Shown here: positions 44,397 to 53,101 of the stretch, piece by piece
Layout: every line of letters begins with the position of its first letter
Position numbering within the stretch: position 1 is the first letter of the stretch
DNA from: Candidatus Geocrenenecus dongiae
GTDB taxonomy: Archaea; Thermoproteota; Nitrososphaeria_A; Caldarchaeales; Wolframiiraptoraceae
Assembly: GCA_023267855.1 (NCBI GenBank)
Contig: JALNLN010000004.1
Span: 23,644 to 87,643 of the forward strand
Length of the DNA stretch: 64,000 bases
Reading direction: 5' to 3'
Position numbers and translations under genes: made by a program
Notes under the pieces: generated by a model
The model's database searches: none
Seen by the model: the letters and a program-made list of their open reading frames with translations, nothing else
Told to the model about the DNA's origin: nothing

Positions 44397-44629
44397 GATT
44401 CTACTTCGGCTCGCTTCTCTTTCTCCTCAACTTCTTTCTTTAACTTCATTTTTACGAGAGAGACCAGGTATCCTGCTATCTTATTCCTCATCTTTTTTGA
44501 AACCCTACCTGCTAAGACCTGGCCTACGATAAGTTTGTTTGTTTCGAAATCAGCTGTTATCCTATCACCTGCAACTTTCAGTATTTCTTTCGCCAGAACC
44601 TTAACTTTACGAATTCTAACCTTACCCAT
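44393..44629 (-). CDS. Ribosomal protein eS17
   Basis: The 78-residue basic protein matches archaeal eS17 (KVRIRKVKVLAKEIL, DRITADFETNKLIV, KMRNKIAGYLVSLVKMKL). It is a small-subunit protein. The family residues MRNKIAGY and ADFETNK are well kept. The tail is acidic and Lys-rich (EVEEKEKRAEVES). It is a single gene. Confidence 0.88.
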   Translation of the reverse strand: MGKVRIRKVKVLAKEILKVAGDRITADFETNKLIVGQVLAGRVSKKMRNKIAGYLVSLVKMKLKKEVEEKEKRAEVES

Positions 44630-44712
44630 ACACTCAACACTCTCTCTACTAAGAAGAACCGAGAATAAAAATATTCAACGATAAAGTCTTTAAGATCTAT
44701 TTAGCAGAGCAT

Positions 44713-45309
44713 CTATCTTTTCGATACAAATTGACTTCCCCCTATATAGAATCTAAGTTTTTCTGGTAAATCTTTCTTTACACCAATTCTATGGGAAGAT
44801 TCTATCTTGAATTCTCTTCCAAAAGATTCTACTATGTATATGGGGCTGGAGGGGTCTGTAACATCTGTATTGTTAAGTGTTTTATCAATTAAGAATGCTT
44901 TGGTAAGTTTTCCTGGACCATTTGTTAGAGAATAAATGTTCGTTGTCTTTCTATTCTTCATCATTACTTCTATTCCTTTGACTGGTTCTACAGCTCTTAT
45001 CAAAACAGCTCCTACCTTGTTAGGTGGATGGGAGACTATGTTGAGAAGCCAGTTTCCATGGACCATGTAGATAAACGTCTTACCAACTTCAAGGAACATT
45101 AATTCATTAAACTTCCTCCTACCACCATAAGCTTTAGAAGCTGGATCATCTTCACCATAATAAGCTTCCACTTCAACTATTCTTCCAGACAACTCTACTT
45201 CTCCAAGCCTCCTAACTAGAACATTACCTAAAAGATCTCTAGCAACACACGCTGGATCTCTTTCATAAAAACTTCTAGGAAGTATTTTTCCAGTAGAAAT
45301 ATCTACCAT
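44713..45309 (-). CDS. 3-methyladenine DNA glycosylase (AAG/Mpg)
   Basis: The roughly 198-residue protein is an AAG-type alkyladenine glycosylase, which removes alkylated and deaminated bases. Key sequences are PRSFYERDPACVARDLLG, GRIVEVEAYYGEDDPASKAY (catalytic Glu) and VHGNWLLNIV with the nucleotide-flipping Tyr/Asn region. The ATG at 45309 is preferred over 45327 because a TATA-like TTTTTATACT lies about 30 bases before it. Confidence 0.9.
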   Translation of the reverse strand: MVDISTGKILPRSFYERDPACVARDLLGNVLVRRLGEVELSGRIVEVEAYYGEDDPASKAYGGRRKFNELMFLEVGKTFIYMVHGNWLLNIVSHPPNKVGAVLIRAVEPVKGIEVMMKNRKTTNIYSLTNGPGKLTKAFLIDKTLNNTDVTDPSSPIYIVESFGREFKIESSHRIGVKKDLPEKLRFYIGGSQFVSKR

Positions 45310-45399
45310 CCAGACAAAACCACACATCCAAGAGTATAAAAATGTTGGTATCCTAAAGTATAATATGTTCTACTATCCTCTAGATTATGTAATTTGAAG

Positions 45400-45981
45400 A
45401 TGGTGGTTATAGAGAAGATAGTTTACAATGGAACGAATTCTTACTTGATAATTTCTGGAGACAGAGCTTGTTTGATAGATGTCTCCGCACCCTTAAGTAT
45501 GGTTGAGAAGTTTTTGAAGAATGTTAAACTCGAGTACATTCTAATAACACACGCCCATATGAGGCACATACAGTATCTCAGAGAATTTAGATCAAGCATA
45601 AACTGTAAGATATGTATTCATAAAAATGAAGTTACAGATTTCGTCAAGGTGTTTCCAGACATAGAACCAGATCTAAAATTAAAACATATGCAAGATGTCA
45701 AAATAACTCCTATCGAGATAACAGTCTACCATACCCCAGGTCATACAGAAGGCTCAGTCTGCTTCGAAATCAGAAGTCTGAAAGCATTATTTACAGGCGA
45801 TACTCTTCTTAAAGATGGCTTCGGGAAGATACGTAGTCCACAAGATATGCAGAAAATTGTTATTAGTCTTAAGATGTTGTCTAGAAGTATTCCTCCAGAA
45901 ACGAGGATTTATCCAGGTCATGGAGAAGAGACGGTAATGGGTAGAGAGGTCTGGCTAGATGGATTAGACATGCTCTCTTAA
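45400..45981 (+). CDS. MBL-fold protein with altered metal motif
   Basis: The roughly 193-residue protein has the metallo-beta-lactamase fold of glyoxalase II-like hydrolases. The metal motif, normally H-x-H-x-D-H, reads THAHMRH (His51, His53, Arg55, His56), so one metal ligand is lost. The others are present: HTPGHTEGS (His115), FTGDTLL (Asp134) and YPGHGEE. One zinc may still be held. Reduced or altered activity is likely. The ATG at 45400 is used; an in-frame TTG is at 45394. Confidence 0.75.
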   Translation: MVVIEKIVYNGTNSYLIISGDRACLIDVSAPLSMVEKFLKNVKLEYILITHAHMRHIQYLREFRSSINCKICIHKNEVTDFVKVFPDIEPDLKLKHMQDVKITPIEITVYHTPGHTEGSVCFEIRSLKALFTGDTLLKDGFGKIRSPQDMQKIVISLKMLSRSIPPETRIYPGHGEETVMGREVWLDGLDMLS

Positions 45982-46018
45982 CAACTACATACTGGAGAAT
46001 AGTTGTCCTTGAGTATTC

Positions 46019-46528
46019 TTATTTCTTTGGAGGCCATATTCTATCAAAGTAGGGATTCTTAGAAGACGCAGTTAGAGGTATTCCAAACACATAGTCTGCA
46101 TCCATCATCTTCCCTTCCTGAGCTGCAACACCTATACTAAACATTATTCTATTATCTACGTTGTGTATAGATGCTGTTTTTACAGCAGATCCTATCGCTA
46201 TTCCTAAGTTTACTAAACTACATACGGTATCTGCATCTATCTTCCAGTTCTTGGGAGACTTAAGTTCTAGGTTTAGAATCTTGCATCCAATCAAGATTAC
46301 TGCGTGGCTCTTCCTAACATTCTCTGCATCTCTCTTAAAGAAATCTCCATAAGTTTCTGCTAACTCATCCATTTTTCTAGCAAGAGCTTCAAGTTCTTCA
46401 GGTTTATCCAGTATCTTTACCACTATATTCTCTTTACCTCTAGCCTTAGGAGCTGTTATAGCTGAGATAGCCATTAACTTAGCAACCTCTACAACACCAT
46501 TTCTAATTAAATCACCACCCTCCATCAT
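46019..46528 (-). CDS. DUF2148-like protein without the usual cysteines
   Basis: The 169-residue protein matches DUF2148 proteins in GVVEVAKLMAISAITAPKAR and VNLGIAIGSAVKTASIHNVD. Members of the family usually hold an iron-sulfur cluster bound by a group of Cys residues. Only two Cys are present here (GCKI and TVCSL), so the cluster is absent. I infer a degenerate or redox-independent role. It is a single gene. Confidence 0.7.
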   Translation of the reverse strand: MMEGGDLIRNGVVEVAKLMAISAITAPKARGKENIVVKILDKPEELEALARKMDELAETYGDFFKRDAENVRKSHAVILIGCKILNLELKSPKNWKIDADTVCSLVNLGIAIGSAVKTASIHNVDNRIMFSIGVAAQEGKMMDADYVFGIPLTASSKNPYFDRIWPPKK

Positions 46529-46687
46529 ATCTTAAAACACGCTCAACAATACAGTACAAAATTAGTATTTGAATATATCTACTAGTCTTATCGAGATTAT
46601 GAAGATGTTACGTCAGATTACTTCGAATTATTGTTTTAAGCTTGGATATAGAAATAAACTTCATAAACAAGTTAGGATTAAGATTTT

Positions 46688-47131
46688 TTGAGATTGGAGT
46701 TTCAGGTAACTATTGCTTTCATAGTAATATTGGTCTCGATAGTGCTTATACTAACAATGCTTGGAAGTTTAAGATCAAGAAAAAATCCAAAAGTAGAATT
46801 GTGTATTGAGAGATACGTTGTTTCCCATAAATACGCGCTTCCGTCAACATCTCCTTTTATCATGGTTGCCTACTACAGTAGAATAGGGAACAAGATACTG
46901 ATCTCTATCTCGGCGGTAGCTATGATAGCTTGGAGAAGAATCTTAAGAAAATATAGTATCAAAGATTATGTAGATCTGAATGAAGAGTTGATAAGAGAGT
47001 TCATGAGAGAAATTAATGTAGTACTTATACATGAATTTACAGAGTGGGGAGTACATCAACTAAATTTAAGAAGACTCTTCACACATCAACTCTGGAATGA
47101 CTACATTAGAGAAAATATTCTAGCTAAATAG
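46688..47131 (+). CDS. Membrane-anchored protein with HExxxW-x2-H motif
   Basis: The 147-residue protein has an N-terminal membrane helix (about 6-28) and a soluble part. The sequence LIHEFTEWGVHQL (near residue 117) contains His-Glu and a second His at a distance that could form a metal site like those of zinc peptidases. I do not recognise the family. A TTG start is used. Confidence 0.5.
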   Translation: MRLEFQVTIAFIVILVSIVLILTMLGSLRSRKNPKVELCIERYVVSHKYALPSTSPFIMVAYYSRIGNKILISISAVAMIAWRRILRKYSIKDYVDLNEELIREFMREINVVLIHEFTEWGVHQLNLRRLFTHQLWNDYIRENILAK

Positions 47132-47315
47132 AGGGTGGGGAAACCCTAAATCTAGACCATAATACGTAACCTACGTAATATTATAAGGTGAGTGATTTAC
47201 AGTAATGTTCTTAACCCAGAATAAGAAAAAGGTAATTAATAGGGATAAATTTATATATAAAAATAGGGTGAATTTTTATATACCAACTGCTTTTCTATGG
47301 GTTTGGTAGCAAGAA

Positions 47316-47537
47316 ATGTTGCAGGCTAGAAGTTTCTTAAGAAAGAAGATTCATGTAAGTGGGAATGAATATTATTATATTCACATACCTGCAAAGCTTG
47401 CTCATGATAGTCAATTCCCATTTAAAGATGGAGACGAACTTCGAATAATTGTAGATACCTCTAAGAAGAGGATGATAATAGAGAAGACAGGTTATAGTGG
47501 TAGGAAAAAAGGAAGGAAGGTAAGAGGTGGGTTATAG
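47316..47537 (+). CDS. AbrB/SpoVT-like DNA-binding protein
   Basis: The 73-residue protein has the swapped-hairpin pattern: IHIPAKLAHDSQFPFKDGDE, then LRIIVDTSKKRMIIEKTG. The C-terminus is very basic (SGRKKGRKVRGG), as in DNA-binding proteins. It is likely a transcriptional regulator. Two TATA-like elements (47248-47262 and 47273-47284) precede it. It is convergent with the sdh operon. Confidence 0.7.
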   Translation: MLQARSFLRKKIHVSGNEYYYIHIPAKLAHDSQFPFKDGDELRIIVDTSKKRMIIEKTGYSGRKKGRKVRGGL

Positions 47538-47545
47538 AAAGATTG

Positions 47546-48343
47546 TTAGATCTCTGGTTCACTACTAATGTGCGGCCTTTCCAGTAACTCAGTTTTTTTC
47601 TTTTTCTTCGTCCTTCCTAAAAATAGTTCTAAGAGAGAGTGAGATGTAATCATATTCTTTAGATATTGTATAGATTTCCCTGGATCTATCCCCTTAGGAC
47701 AGACATTACTACATGCTAGAGCAAAATGACATCTCCAGCAACCATGTTCTGAGTCTATAATAGACAGTCTTTCTTCAAAACCTTCATCTCTTGGATCGAT
47801 TGAAAATCTATATGCTTTATTCAACACCATTGGTGTAAGGAACAATCTATCTATAGAGACAGTTGGGCATGCGGAAACACATAGTCCACATTCTATACAT
47901 TCTGCAAACTGTAAATAGCTTAGTGTTTCTTCTTCTTTCTGCAGATACATGCCAACTGGTTTCATCATTTCTTCTAAATCTCTTCTAATTATGTAGGGTT
48001 TGATAGTCTTTTCTTTAACAAATAATTCTGTGAAATCTGTTACTAGGTCTTTAATTACTGGGAAATTCTTTAATGGTTCAATTGTGATCATGTTTGAGTT
48101 TAGTTCTAGTACTCGTGTAAAACATGCAAGTCTCTCTTTACCATTTATGACCATACCGCAAGATCCACAAACTGCTTGACGACATGAGTATCTTAATGTG
48201 AGAGTTGGGTCTATGTTCTCTTTTATCTTCAGTAATGCATCTAGAATAGTGGCCGATTTATCTACTTCAACTTCATACACACTCCATCTTGGAGAACTGT
48301 CTACGGCTGGGTTAAATCTAAAGATTTTAAACGTAACTTTCAT
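47546..48343 (-). CDS. sdhB: Succinate dehydrogenase iron-sulfur subunit
   Basis: This subunit passes electrons from the flavoprotein to the quinone site. The [2Fe-2S] cluster is bound by SCRQAVCGSCGMV and a later Cys (LACFT), the [4Fe-4S] cluster by CIECGLCVSACP, and the third cluster by CWRCHFALACSNVCPKG. The ATG at 48343 was chosen for the GGGAGGG site a few bases upstream. It is the last gene of the sdhA-sdhC-sdhD-sdhB operon on the minus strand. Confidence 0.92.
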   Translation of the reverse strand: MKVTFKIFRFNPAVDSSPRWSVYEVEVDKSATILDALLKIKENIDPTLTLRYSCRQAVCGSCGMVINGKERLACFTRVLELNSNMITIEPLKNFPVIKDLVTDFTELFVKEKTIKPYIIRRDLEEMMKPVGMYLQKEEETLSYLQFAECIECGLCVSACPTVSIDRLFLTPMVLNKAYRFSIDPRDEGFEERLSIIDSEHGCWRCHFALACSNVCPKGIDPGKSIQYLKNMITSHSLLELFLGRTKKKKKTELLERPHISSEPEI

Positions 48344-48368
48344 AAACTTCCCTCCCCGCACATTCAAA

Positions 48369-48665
48369 CTAGAAGATTAACAATGAAGTATAGATGAAGA
48401 ATGCTAGTCCGATAATTATCAGCACTAGTGTTATGCTATCTGTAAACCATCGTTTAGGTACAAATTCTATTAGTACAACTCTTACACCATTCAATGCATG
48501 GTAAAGTATCGAGGCCAGGAATATTAGTTTATTTATAGAGTATAGTTCAGCTGATTTAATTAATCCATATGCTTCAAAGTGTCCTGATAGTACATGTATT
48601 GCTCCTGTTATAAGTATCAATACGCCTGTTATGTAGTGGAGGAGCATCTTAACGGATTCCCTCAT
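48369..48665 (-). CDS. sdhD: Succinate dehydrogenase small membrane anchor
   Basis: The 98-residue protein has three hydrophobic segments. The His-containing sequence YHALNGVRVVLIEF is a paralogue of the HALNGVRLVLAEYG sequence in the next subunit, as known for SdhC/SdhD pairs that hold heme b. The ALNGVR repeat in both subunits shows the two arose by duplication. It lies between sdhC and sdhB with six and 25 bases of spacing. Confidence 0.82.
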   Translation of the reverse strand: MRESVKMLLHYITGVLILITGAIHVLSGHFEAYGLIKSAELYSINKLIFLASILYHALNGVRVVLIEFVPKRWFTDSITLVLIIIGLAFFIYTSLLIF

Positions 48666-48671
48666 TCTAGA

Positions 48672-49073
48672 TCACCCTATTACACCTACTATATTCAAGA
48701 TCCAAATAGCTGTTAGAATTATAAATACAACTATGACTAAAGCTACAGATAATCGTTGTAATCCTCTTAAAGTTGTAAACTTGTATGGATACACGGCTCT
48801 TATAGGTTTACCGACAATAAATCCGTATTCAGCTAGGACAAGCCTCACACCATTTAATGCGTGAAATATTATTATTACTCCAAACAGTATTTGTAGTTCT
48901 GTGATTAGAAGATATGCTTGGTTTGTATCTAGTAAGTGCCATAGAAGGAAGCCTACTATCATTAATCCCGAGATCCTCTGAACAAGATACATAACCTTTT
49001 CAATAGAATATCCTCTAATTTTAAGCCAACCAGTTACACGTCCTCTAGATTTTCTAGCTCCTACGTTACTCAT
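48672..49073 (-). CDS. sdhC: Succinate dehydrogenase membrane anchor
   Basis: The 133-residue protein starts with a basic region and has three hydrophobic segments with WHLLDTNQAYLLI and FHALNGVRLVLAEYG, where conserved His residues may bind heme. It is the second gene of the sdh operon, 11 bases after sdhA, and anchors the soluble subunits to the membrane. Assignments of C and D are by order and motif, not by experiment. Confidence 0.82.
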   Translation of the reverse strand: MSNVGARKSRGRVTGWLKIRGYSIEKVMYLVQRISGLMIVGFLLWHLLDTNQAYLLITELQILFGVIIIFHALNGVRLVLAEYGFIVGKPIRAVYPYKFTTLRGLQRLSVALVIVVFIILTAIWILNIVGVIG

Positions 49074-49084
49074 ATTCTCTCCTC

Positions 49085-50800
49085 CTAATATTTTCTTTCA
49101 GTAGGCATCCACTTAGTGATTCTTACGGGTATGTATTCTAATCTCGGTCCTTCTGGTGTTCTGTATGCTAGTGTATGTTTAAGCCAGTTTACATCATCTC
49201 TTTTAGGATAGTCTAGACGGTAGTGTGCACCTCTACTCTCCGTTCTAGCTATTGCTGAGACTACTACAACTTCAGCTACTTCAAGCATACCATCTAGTTC
49301 TAGAACGTTTATGAAGTTCTGATTATACTCCTTGCTTTTATCATTTACCTTGCCTGTTCCAAACCTCTTCCTAAGTTCTCGTATCTTTCTCAATCCTTCT
49401 TCCAGCCCCTTACCATCTCTAAACACATATGCCTTCTCACTCATAGTATTCTGCAACTCTCTCTTAATTAGATATGGGTCTTCACCATACCCTCCATGAA
49501 ATATTTGATCGAAGACCCTCTTCTCCTCACTTACTACAAGTTGGGTTGGGAAGGATCCTGGATTATTTTTCTTTGATGCATATTCTGCCGCTTGTTTTCC
49601 TGTTAAGAATCCGTAGACTAGACAATCTATAGATGAGTTACATCCAAGTCTATTAGCTCCATGTACACTGCTACAGTTTACTTCTCCAGCTGCCCAGAGA
49701 CCTCTTACAGGTGTTTGTCCATATATGTCTACGTGGACCCCTCCCATAGTATAGTGGGCTGCAGGTCTTACAGGTATAGGCTCGTTTACAGGATTTATTC
49801 CAGCAAACTTCATAGCTATCATCTTTATCTCTGTTAGCTTCTCATCTATTACTTTTTCACCTAGATGTGTTAAGTCTAAGTGAACGTAGTCTAGACCGTC
49901 TGGTCCCTCGAATCCTCTGCCTTCCATTATCTCTTTCATCATAGCTCTGGAAACTATGTCTCTCGGCGCAAGCTCCATCTTCTCCGGCGCATATCTAGAC
50001 ATGAACCTCTCTCCATGCTTATTTCTTAAGTATCCTCCTTCACCTCTAGCAGCTTCTGAGATTAGTATTCCAGAAGGGACAAGGCCTGTAGGATGGAATT
50101 GTATAAACTCCATATCTTTTAATGGAATTCCTACTCTATAGGCCATGGCCATTCCTTCAGCTGTTGCAGAGTGTCCATAAGTTGTGAAAGAATAAAGTCT
50201 TCCAGCACCACCTGTTGCAAGTATACCTGCCTTAGCCTTAAAGACATGTAATTCTCCACTTTTTATTTCTATAGCTGTAAATCCTTTAAATTCTCCATCT
50301 TCCACCAATATTGAAGTTGCAAACCATTCATGATAGAAAGTTATGTTATCATATTTGAGACAGGTGTTGTATAGTGTCTGCATAGCGTGTAGACCTGTCT
50401 TATCAGCTGCATAACATGCTCTATCAAAACTGTGTCCACCGAAAGGTCTCTGATCTATCCTACCATCCGGCTTCCTACTCCAAGGCATGCCCCAGTGTTC
50501 AAGTCTAAGAATCTCTCTAGGAGCAAGTTTTACAAATAATTCTACAGTATCTTGATCTGCGAGATAGTCTGAACCTTTAATTGTATCGAATGCATGTAGT
50601 TCAAAGCTGTCTCCTTCTTCTGGGTAAAGTGCAGCTGCAGTACCTCCTGCATATGCAACAGAATGGCTTCTCATAGCGTGAACCTTACTTAAAACAGCTA
50701 TCTGGAGGTTTGGCCCCCTGCCTGCAGCTTCTATAGCAGCTCTTAAACCAGCCAGCCCAGAGCCGACAATAACTATATCTGTAGAAATTTTATCGACCAA
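49085..50800 (-). CDS. sdhA: Succinate dehydrogenase flavoprotein subunit
   Basis: Oxidises succinate to fumarate. The 571-residue protein has the FAD-binding GSGLAGLRAAIEAA, RSHSVAYAGGTAAAL, FGGHSFDRACYAADKTG, the covalent FAD region and the active-site RPAAHYTMGGV. Fumarate reductase is the reverse possibility, but gene order and paired anchors fit succinate dehydrogenase. The start is a TTG at 50800. It heads the four-gene operon. Confidence 0.93.
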   Translation of the reverse strand: MVDKISTDIVIVGSGLAGLRAAIEAAGRGPNLQIAVLSKVHAMRSHSVAYAGGTAAALYPEEGDSFELHAFDTIKGSDYLADQDTVELFVKLAPREILRLEHWGMPWSRKPDGRIDQRPFGGHSFDRACYAADKTGLHAMQTLYNTCLKYDNITFYHEWFATSILVEDGEFKGFTAIEIKSGELHVFKAKAGILATGGAGRLYSFTTYGHSATAEGMAMAYRVGIPLKDMEFIQFHPTGLVPSGILISEAARGEGGYLRNKHGERFMSRYAPEKMELAPRDIVSRAMMKEIMEGRGFEGPDGLDYVHLDLTHLGEKVIDEKLTEIKMIAMKFAGINPVNEPIPVRPAAHYTMGGVHVDIYGQTPVRGLWAAGEVNCSSVHGANRLGCNSSIDCLVYGFLTGKQAAEYASKKNNPGSFPTQLVVSEEKRVFDQIFHGGYGEDPYLIKRELQNTMSEKAYVFRDGKGLEEGLRKIRELRKRFGTGKVNDKSKEYNQNFINVLELDGMLEVAEVVVVSAIARTESRGAHYRLDYPKRDDVNWLKHTLAYRTPEGPRLEYIPVRITKWMPTERKY

Positions 50801-50901
50801 GATCTCACTAATAGTTTAGAGTAAGAAGAAAGAAATATACCTTTTTATTAACTAATTTAGATTTACAGGAGAATTCTAGCTATGTGAATTTTATCTTCTT
50901 G

Positions 50902-51321
50902 TTAGGAATGTGTGAATATTGGTTTAACTTTAAGACTTTCTTCAATCTTCTTCTTGATTTCTTCGAATTCTTCTATTTTATAGAGATGTGAGAAACATTT
51001 GCAATCTGTTGATCCAAATCTTCTTACTGGATTACCTCCGATTTCTAAAAGTAGATTAGAGATAATGCATTCATATTCTCTCTTGAGTGAATAGGCGATT
51101 GCTTTTAGAGGTTTACAAGATCTAGATGATAACAGGTAGTCTATATGCCATCTAATCTTCTTTTCTTTGGAGAAGTGTCTAGATACCCTCTTTTCTAAGT
51201 TATTCTGTGCTGAACCTACATACACGTATAGACCTGGTTTAAATGAAACTTCTCCAAGATGACCAACCCTTAATGTAACTTCATCTATAACCTCCACCAA
51301 CAGTATGTAGACCCCCTTCAA
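50902..51321 (-). CDS. DUF123 GIY-YIG domain protein
   Basis: The 139-residue protein matches DUF123, an archaeal GIY-YIG nuclease-like family. GVYILLVEV and GLYVYVGSAQNNLEKRV are the GIY and YIG parts; CKCFSHL is a Cys-rich segment at the end. The nuclease target is unknown. The start is a TTG at 51321. It is divergent from the YbaK-like gene. Confidence 0.8.
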   Translation of the reverse strand: MKGVYILLVEVIDEVTLRVGHLGEVSFKPGLYVYVGSAQNNLEKRVSRHFSKEKKIRWHIDYLLSSRSCKPLKAIAYSLKREYECIISNLLLEIGGNPVRRFGSTDCKCFSHLYKIEEFEEIKKKIEESLKVKPIFTHS

Positions 51322-51423
51322 ATTCTACAAATAGTAAAGCTTCCAGGAGCCCTATATACTCTACACCTCCCAATACTACATTCACATGAAACTTTATCTA
51401 TAGCTGCTGGATATCCTCTTTAC

Positions 51424-51891
51424 ATGCTTGGCAGTGAAGATTTGAAGAAGTATATGGATGAGAAGAAGATTGTTGGAGAGATCATATATCTTAAGTCTGG
51501 TGAAGCGAGAACCTCTTCTAGTGCTGCTAGAGCTGTTAAGTGTAGTCTTGGTCAGATAGCGAAGAACATACTATTGATTGGTAGTAGTGGGAGCAGGCTA
51601 CTCATAGTGATCTCAGGTGATAAGAAAATTGATTTACAGAAAATTTCAAAAATATTTTCTGAAAAATTTAGGCTAGCTTCTCCAGAAGAAGTTTTAGAAG
51701 AAACAGGTTATTCTGTTGGAGGAGTTCCGCCATTTGGACACATAAAGCCTTTGAAGACAGTTATAGACCAGTCTCTAAAACGCTACAAGTATGTATACAC
51801 GTCTGGAGGGTCAGAAGATACGTTAATGAAGATAGAAGTAGATGAATTGATTAGAGTATGCGGTGCAGAGATTCTAGACGTCTCTCTTTAA
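51424..51891 (+). CDS. YbaK/ProX-family aminoacyl-tRNA deacylase
   Basis: The 155-residue protein has the YbaK-type core: ARTSSSAARAVKCSLGQIAK near 27-46 and ETGYSVGGVPPFGH with the family GGxPP signature. Members hydrolyse mischarged tRNAs such as Cys-tRNA-Pro. Length is normal. It precedes the radical SAM gene by about 60 bases on the same strand. Confidence 0.85.
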   Translation: MLGSEDLKKYMDEKKIVGEIIYLKSGEARTSSSAARAVKCSLGQIAKNILLIGSSGSRLLIVISGDKKIDLQKISKIFSEKFRLASPEEVLEETGYSVGGVPPFGHIKPLKTVIDQSLKRYKYVYTSGGSEDTLMKIEVDELIRVCGAEILDVSL

Positions 51892-51948
51892 GATTGTTGT
51901 AGTCATTGTGATAAACTTTTAAGATTGGTGTATAGTATTTGTTGATGG

Positions 51949-53025
51949 ATGCTGGGAGAAGTCTTAGGTAAACCTGCTAGACTGTATAAGAACATAGATG
52001 ATGTTAGAGTGATGTGTACAGCATGTGCACGTTACTGTAGGCTTAAACCTGGTCAAACAGGTTTCTGTGGAATAAGAAAGAATGTAGATGGTGTGCTGTA
52101 CCTACTTGCTTACGGGAAGATAGTATCTGCTCATGTGGACCCTATAGAGAAGAAGCCTGTCTCACATTATGCTCCTGGAACAAAAGTATTCTCAATAGCG
52201 ACCACAGGATGCTCATGGATGTGCCAATACTGTTTAAACTTTGATATCAGCCAGAGGAGGAAAGTCGAAGGTGTAGATGTTAGCCCTGAAAAGATTGTTA
52301 AGATGGCTAAAAAGTATGGTAGCCATGGAATAGCATATACATATAATGAGCCATCAATCTACATGGAGTTTGCTCACGACATCGGAGTACTAGCTAGGAG
52401 GGAAGGATTATTCAATGTATTTGTAACAAATGGTTATTGGCCAGATGGAGTAGAAGAAGCAAAAGATTTTCTCGACGCAGCAACAGTAGACTTCAAGGGA
52501 AATGGAGAAGCAGAGTTCTTGAGAAAATACGTTGGGATCCCCGATCCTGAACCGATATTCCAAACACTTCTTGAACTTAAAGAGAAGACCCGTGTCCACA
52601 TAGAGATAACAGATCTAGTCGTACCGAAGATAGGTGATAGTCTAGATGCTGCTAGAAAACTAGCTAGATGGGTGTATGAGAACCTGGGAGAAGATACGCC
52701 AATACATTTCCTAAGATTCCACCCAGACTATAGACTCCTACACTTACCTTTAACACCTGTAGAAGTTTTAGAGAAACATTACGCTATCGCTAAAAATGAA
52801 GGATTAAGATATGTCTACATTGGAAACGTTCCAGGACATCGCTACGAGAATACTTTCTGCCCAGAATGCGGTAAAATAGTTGTAGAAAGAAGAGGGTTCG
52901 ATATACTTGGATGGCATCTAGACGAAGAAAATAGATGTAAATTCTGTGGATACAAGATAGCTATACACGGTAAACCTCCACCAGACTATAGAACATCAAG
53001 ATTCATACCAGTGTTCCTAGACTAG
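51949..53025 (+). CDS. AmmeMemoRadiSam-type radical SAM protein (PflA-like)
   Basis: The 358-residue protein has an N-terminal Cys motif CTACARYCRLKPGQTGFCGI, a radical SAM cluster motif CSWMCQYC, and a C-terminal zinc ribbon (CPECG ... CKFCG). The combination is typical of the radical SAM member of the AmmeMemoRadiSam set. The Memo and AMMECR1 partners are not in the window. It is convergent with a second PflA-like gene. Confidence 0.82.
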   Translation: MLGEVLGKPARLYKNIDDVRVMCTACARYCRLKPGQTGFCGIRKNVDGVLYLLAYGKIVSAHVDPIEKKPVSHYAPGTKVFSIATTGCSWMCQYCLNFDISQRRKVEGVDVSPEKIVKMAKKYGSHGIAYTYNEPSIYMEFAHDIGVLARREGLFNVFVTNGYWPDGVEEAKDFLDAATVDFKGNGEAEFLRKYVGIPDPEPIFQTLLELKEKTRVHIEITDLVVPKIGDSLDAARKLARWVYENLGEDTPIHFLRFHPDYRLLHLPLTPVEVLEKHYAIAKNEGLRYVYIGNVPGHRYENTFCPECGKIVVERRGFDILGWHLDEENRCKFCGYKIAIHGKPPPDYRTSRFIPVFLD

Positions 53026-53101
53026 CCACAATTAAAGAGAAGATAATTAATCAGTAGATAGATACTCCTCAGCTTATAGAGAAAAAAATGTAGGGAAGTC
53101 T

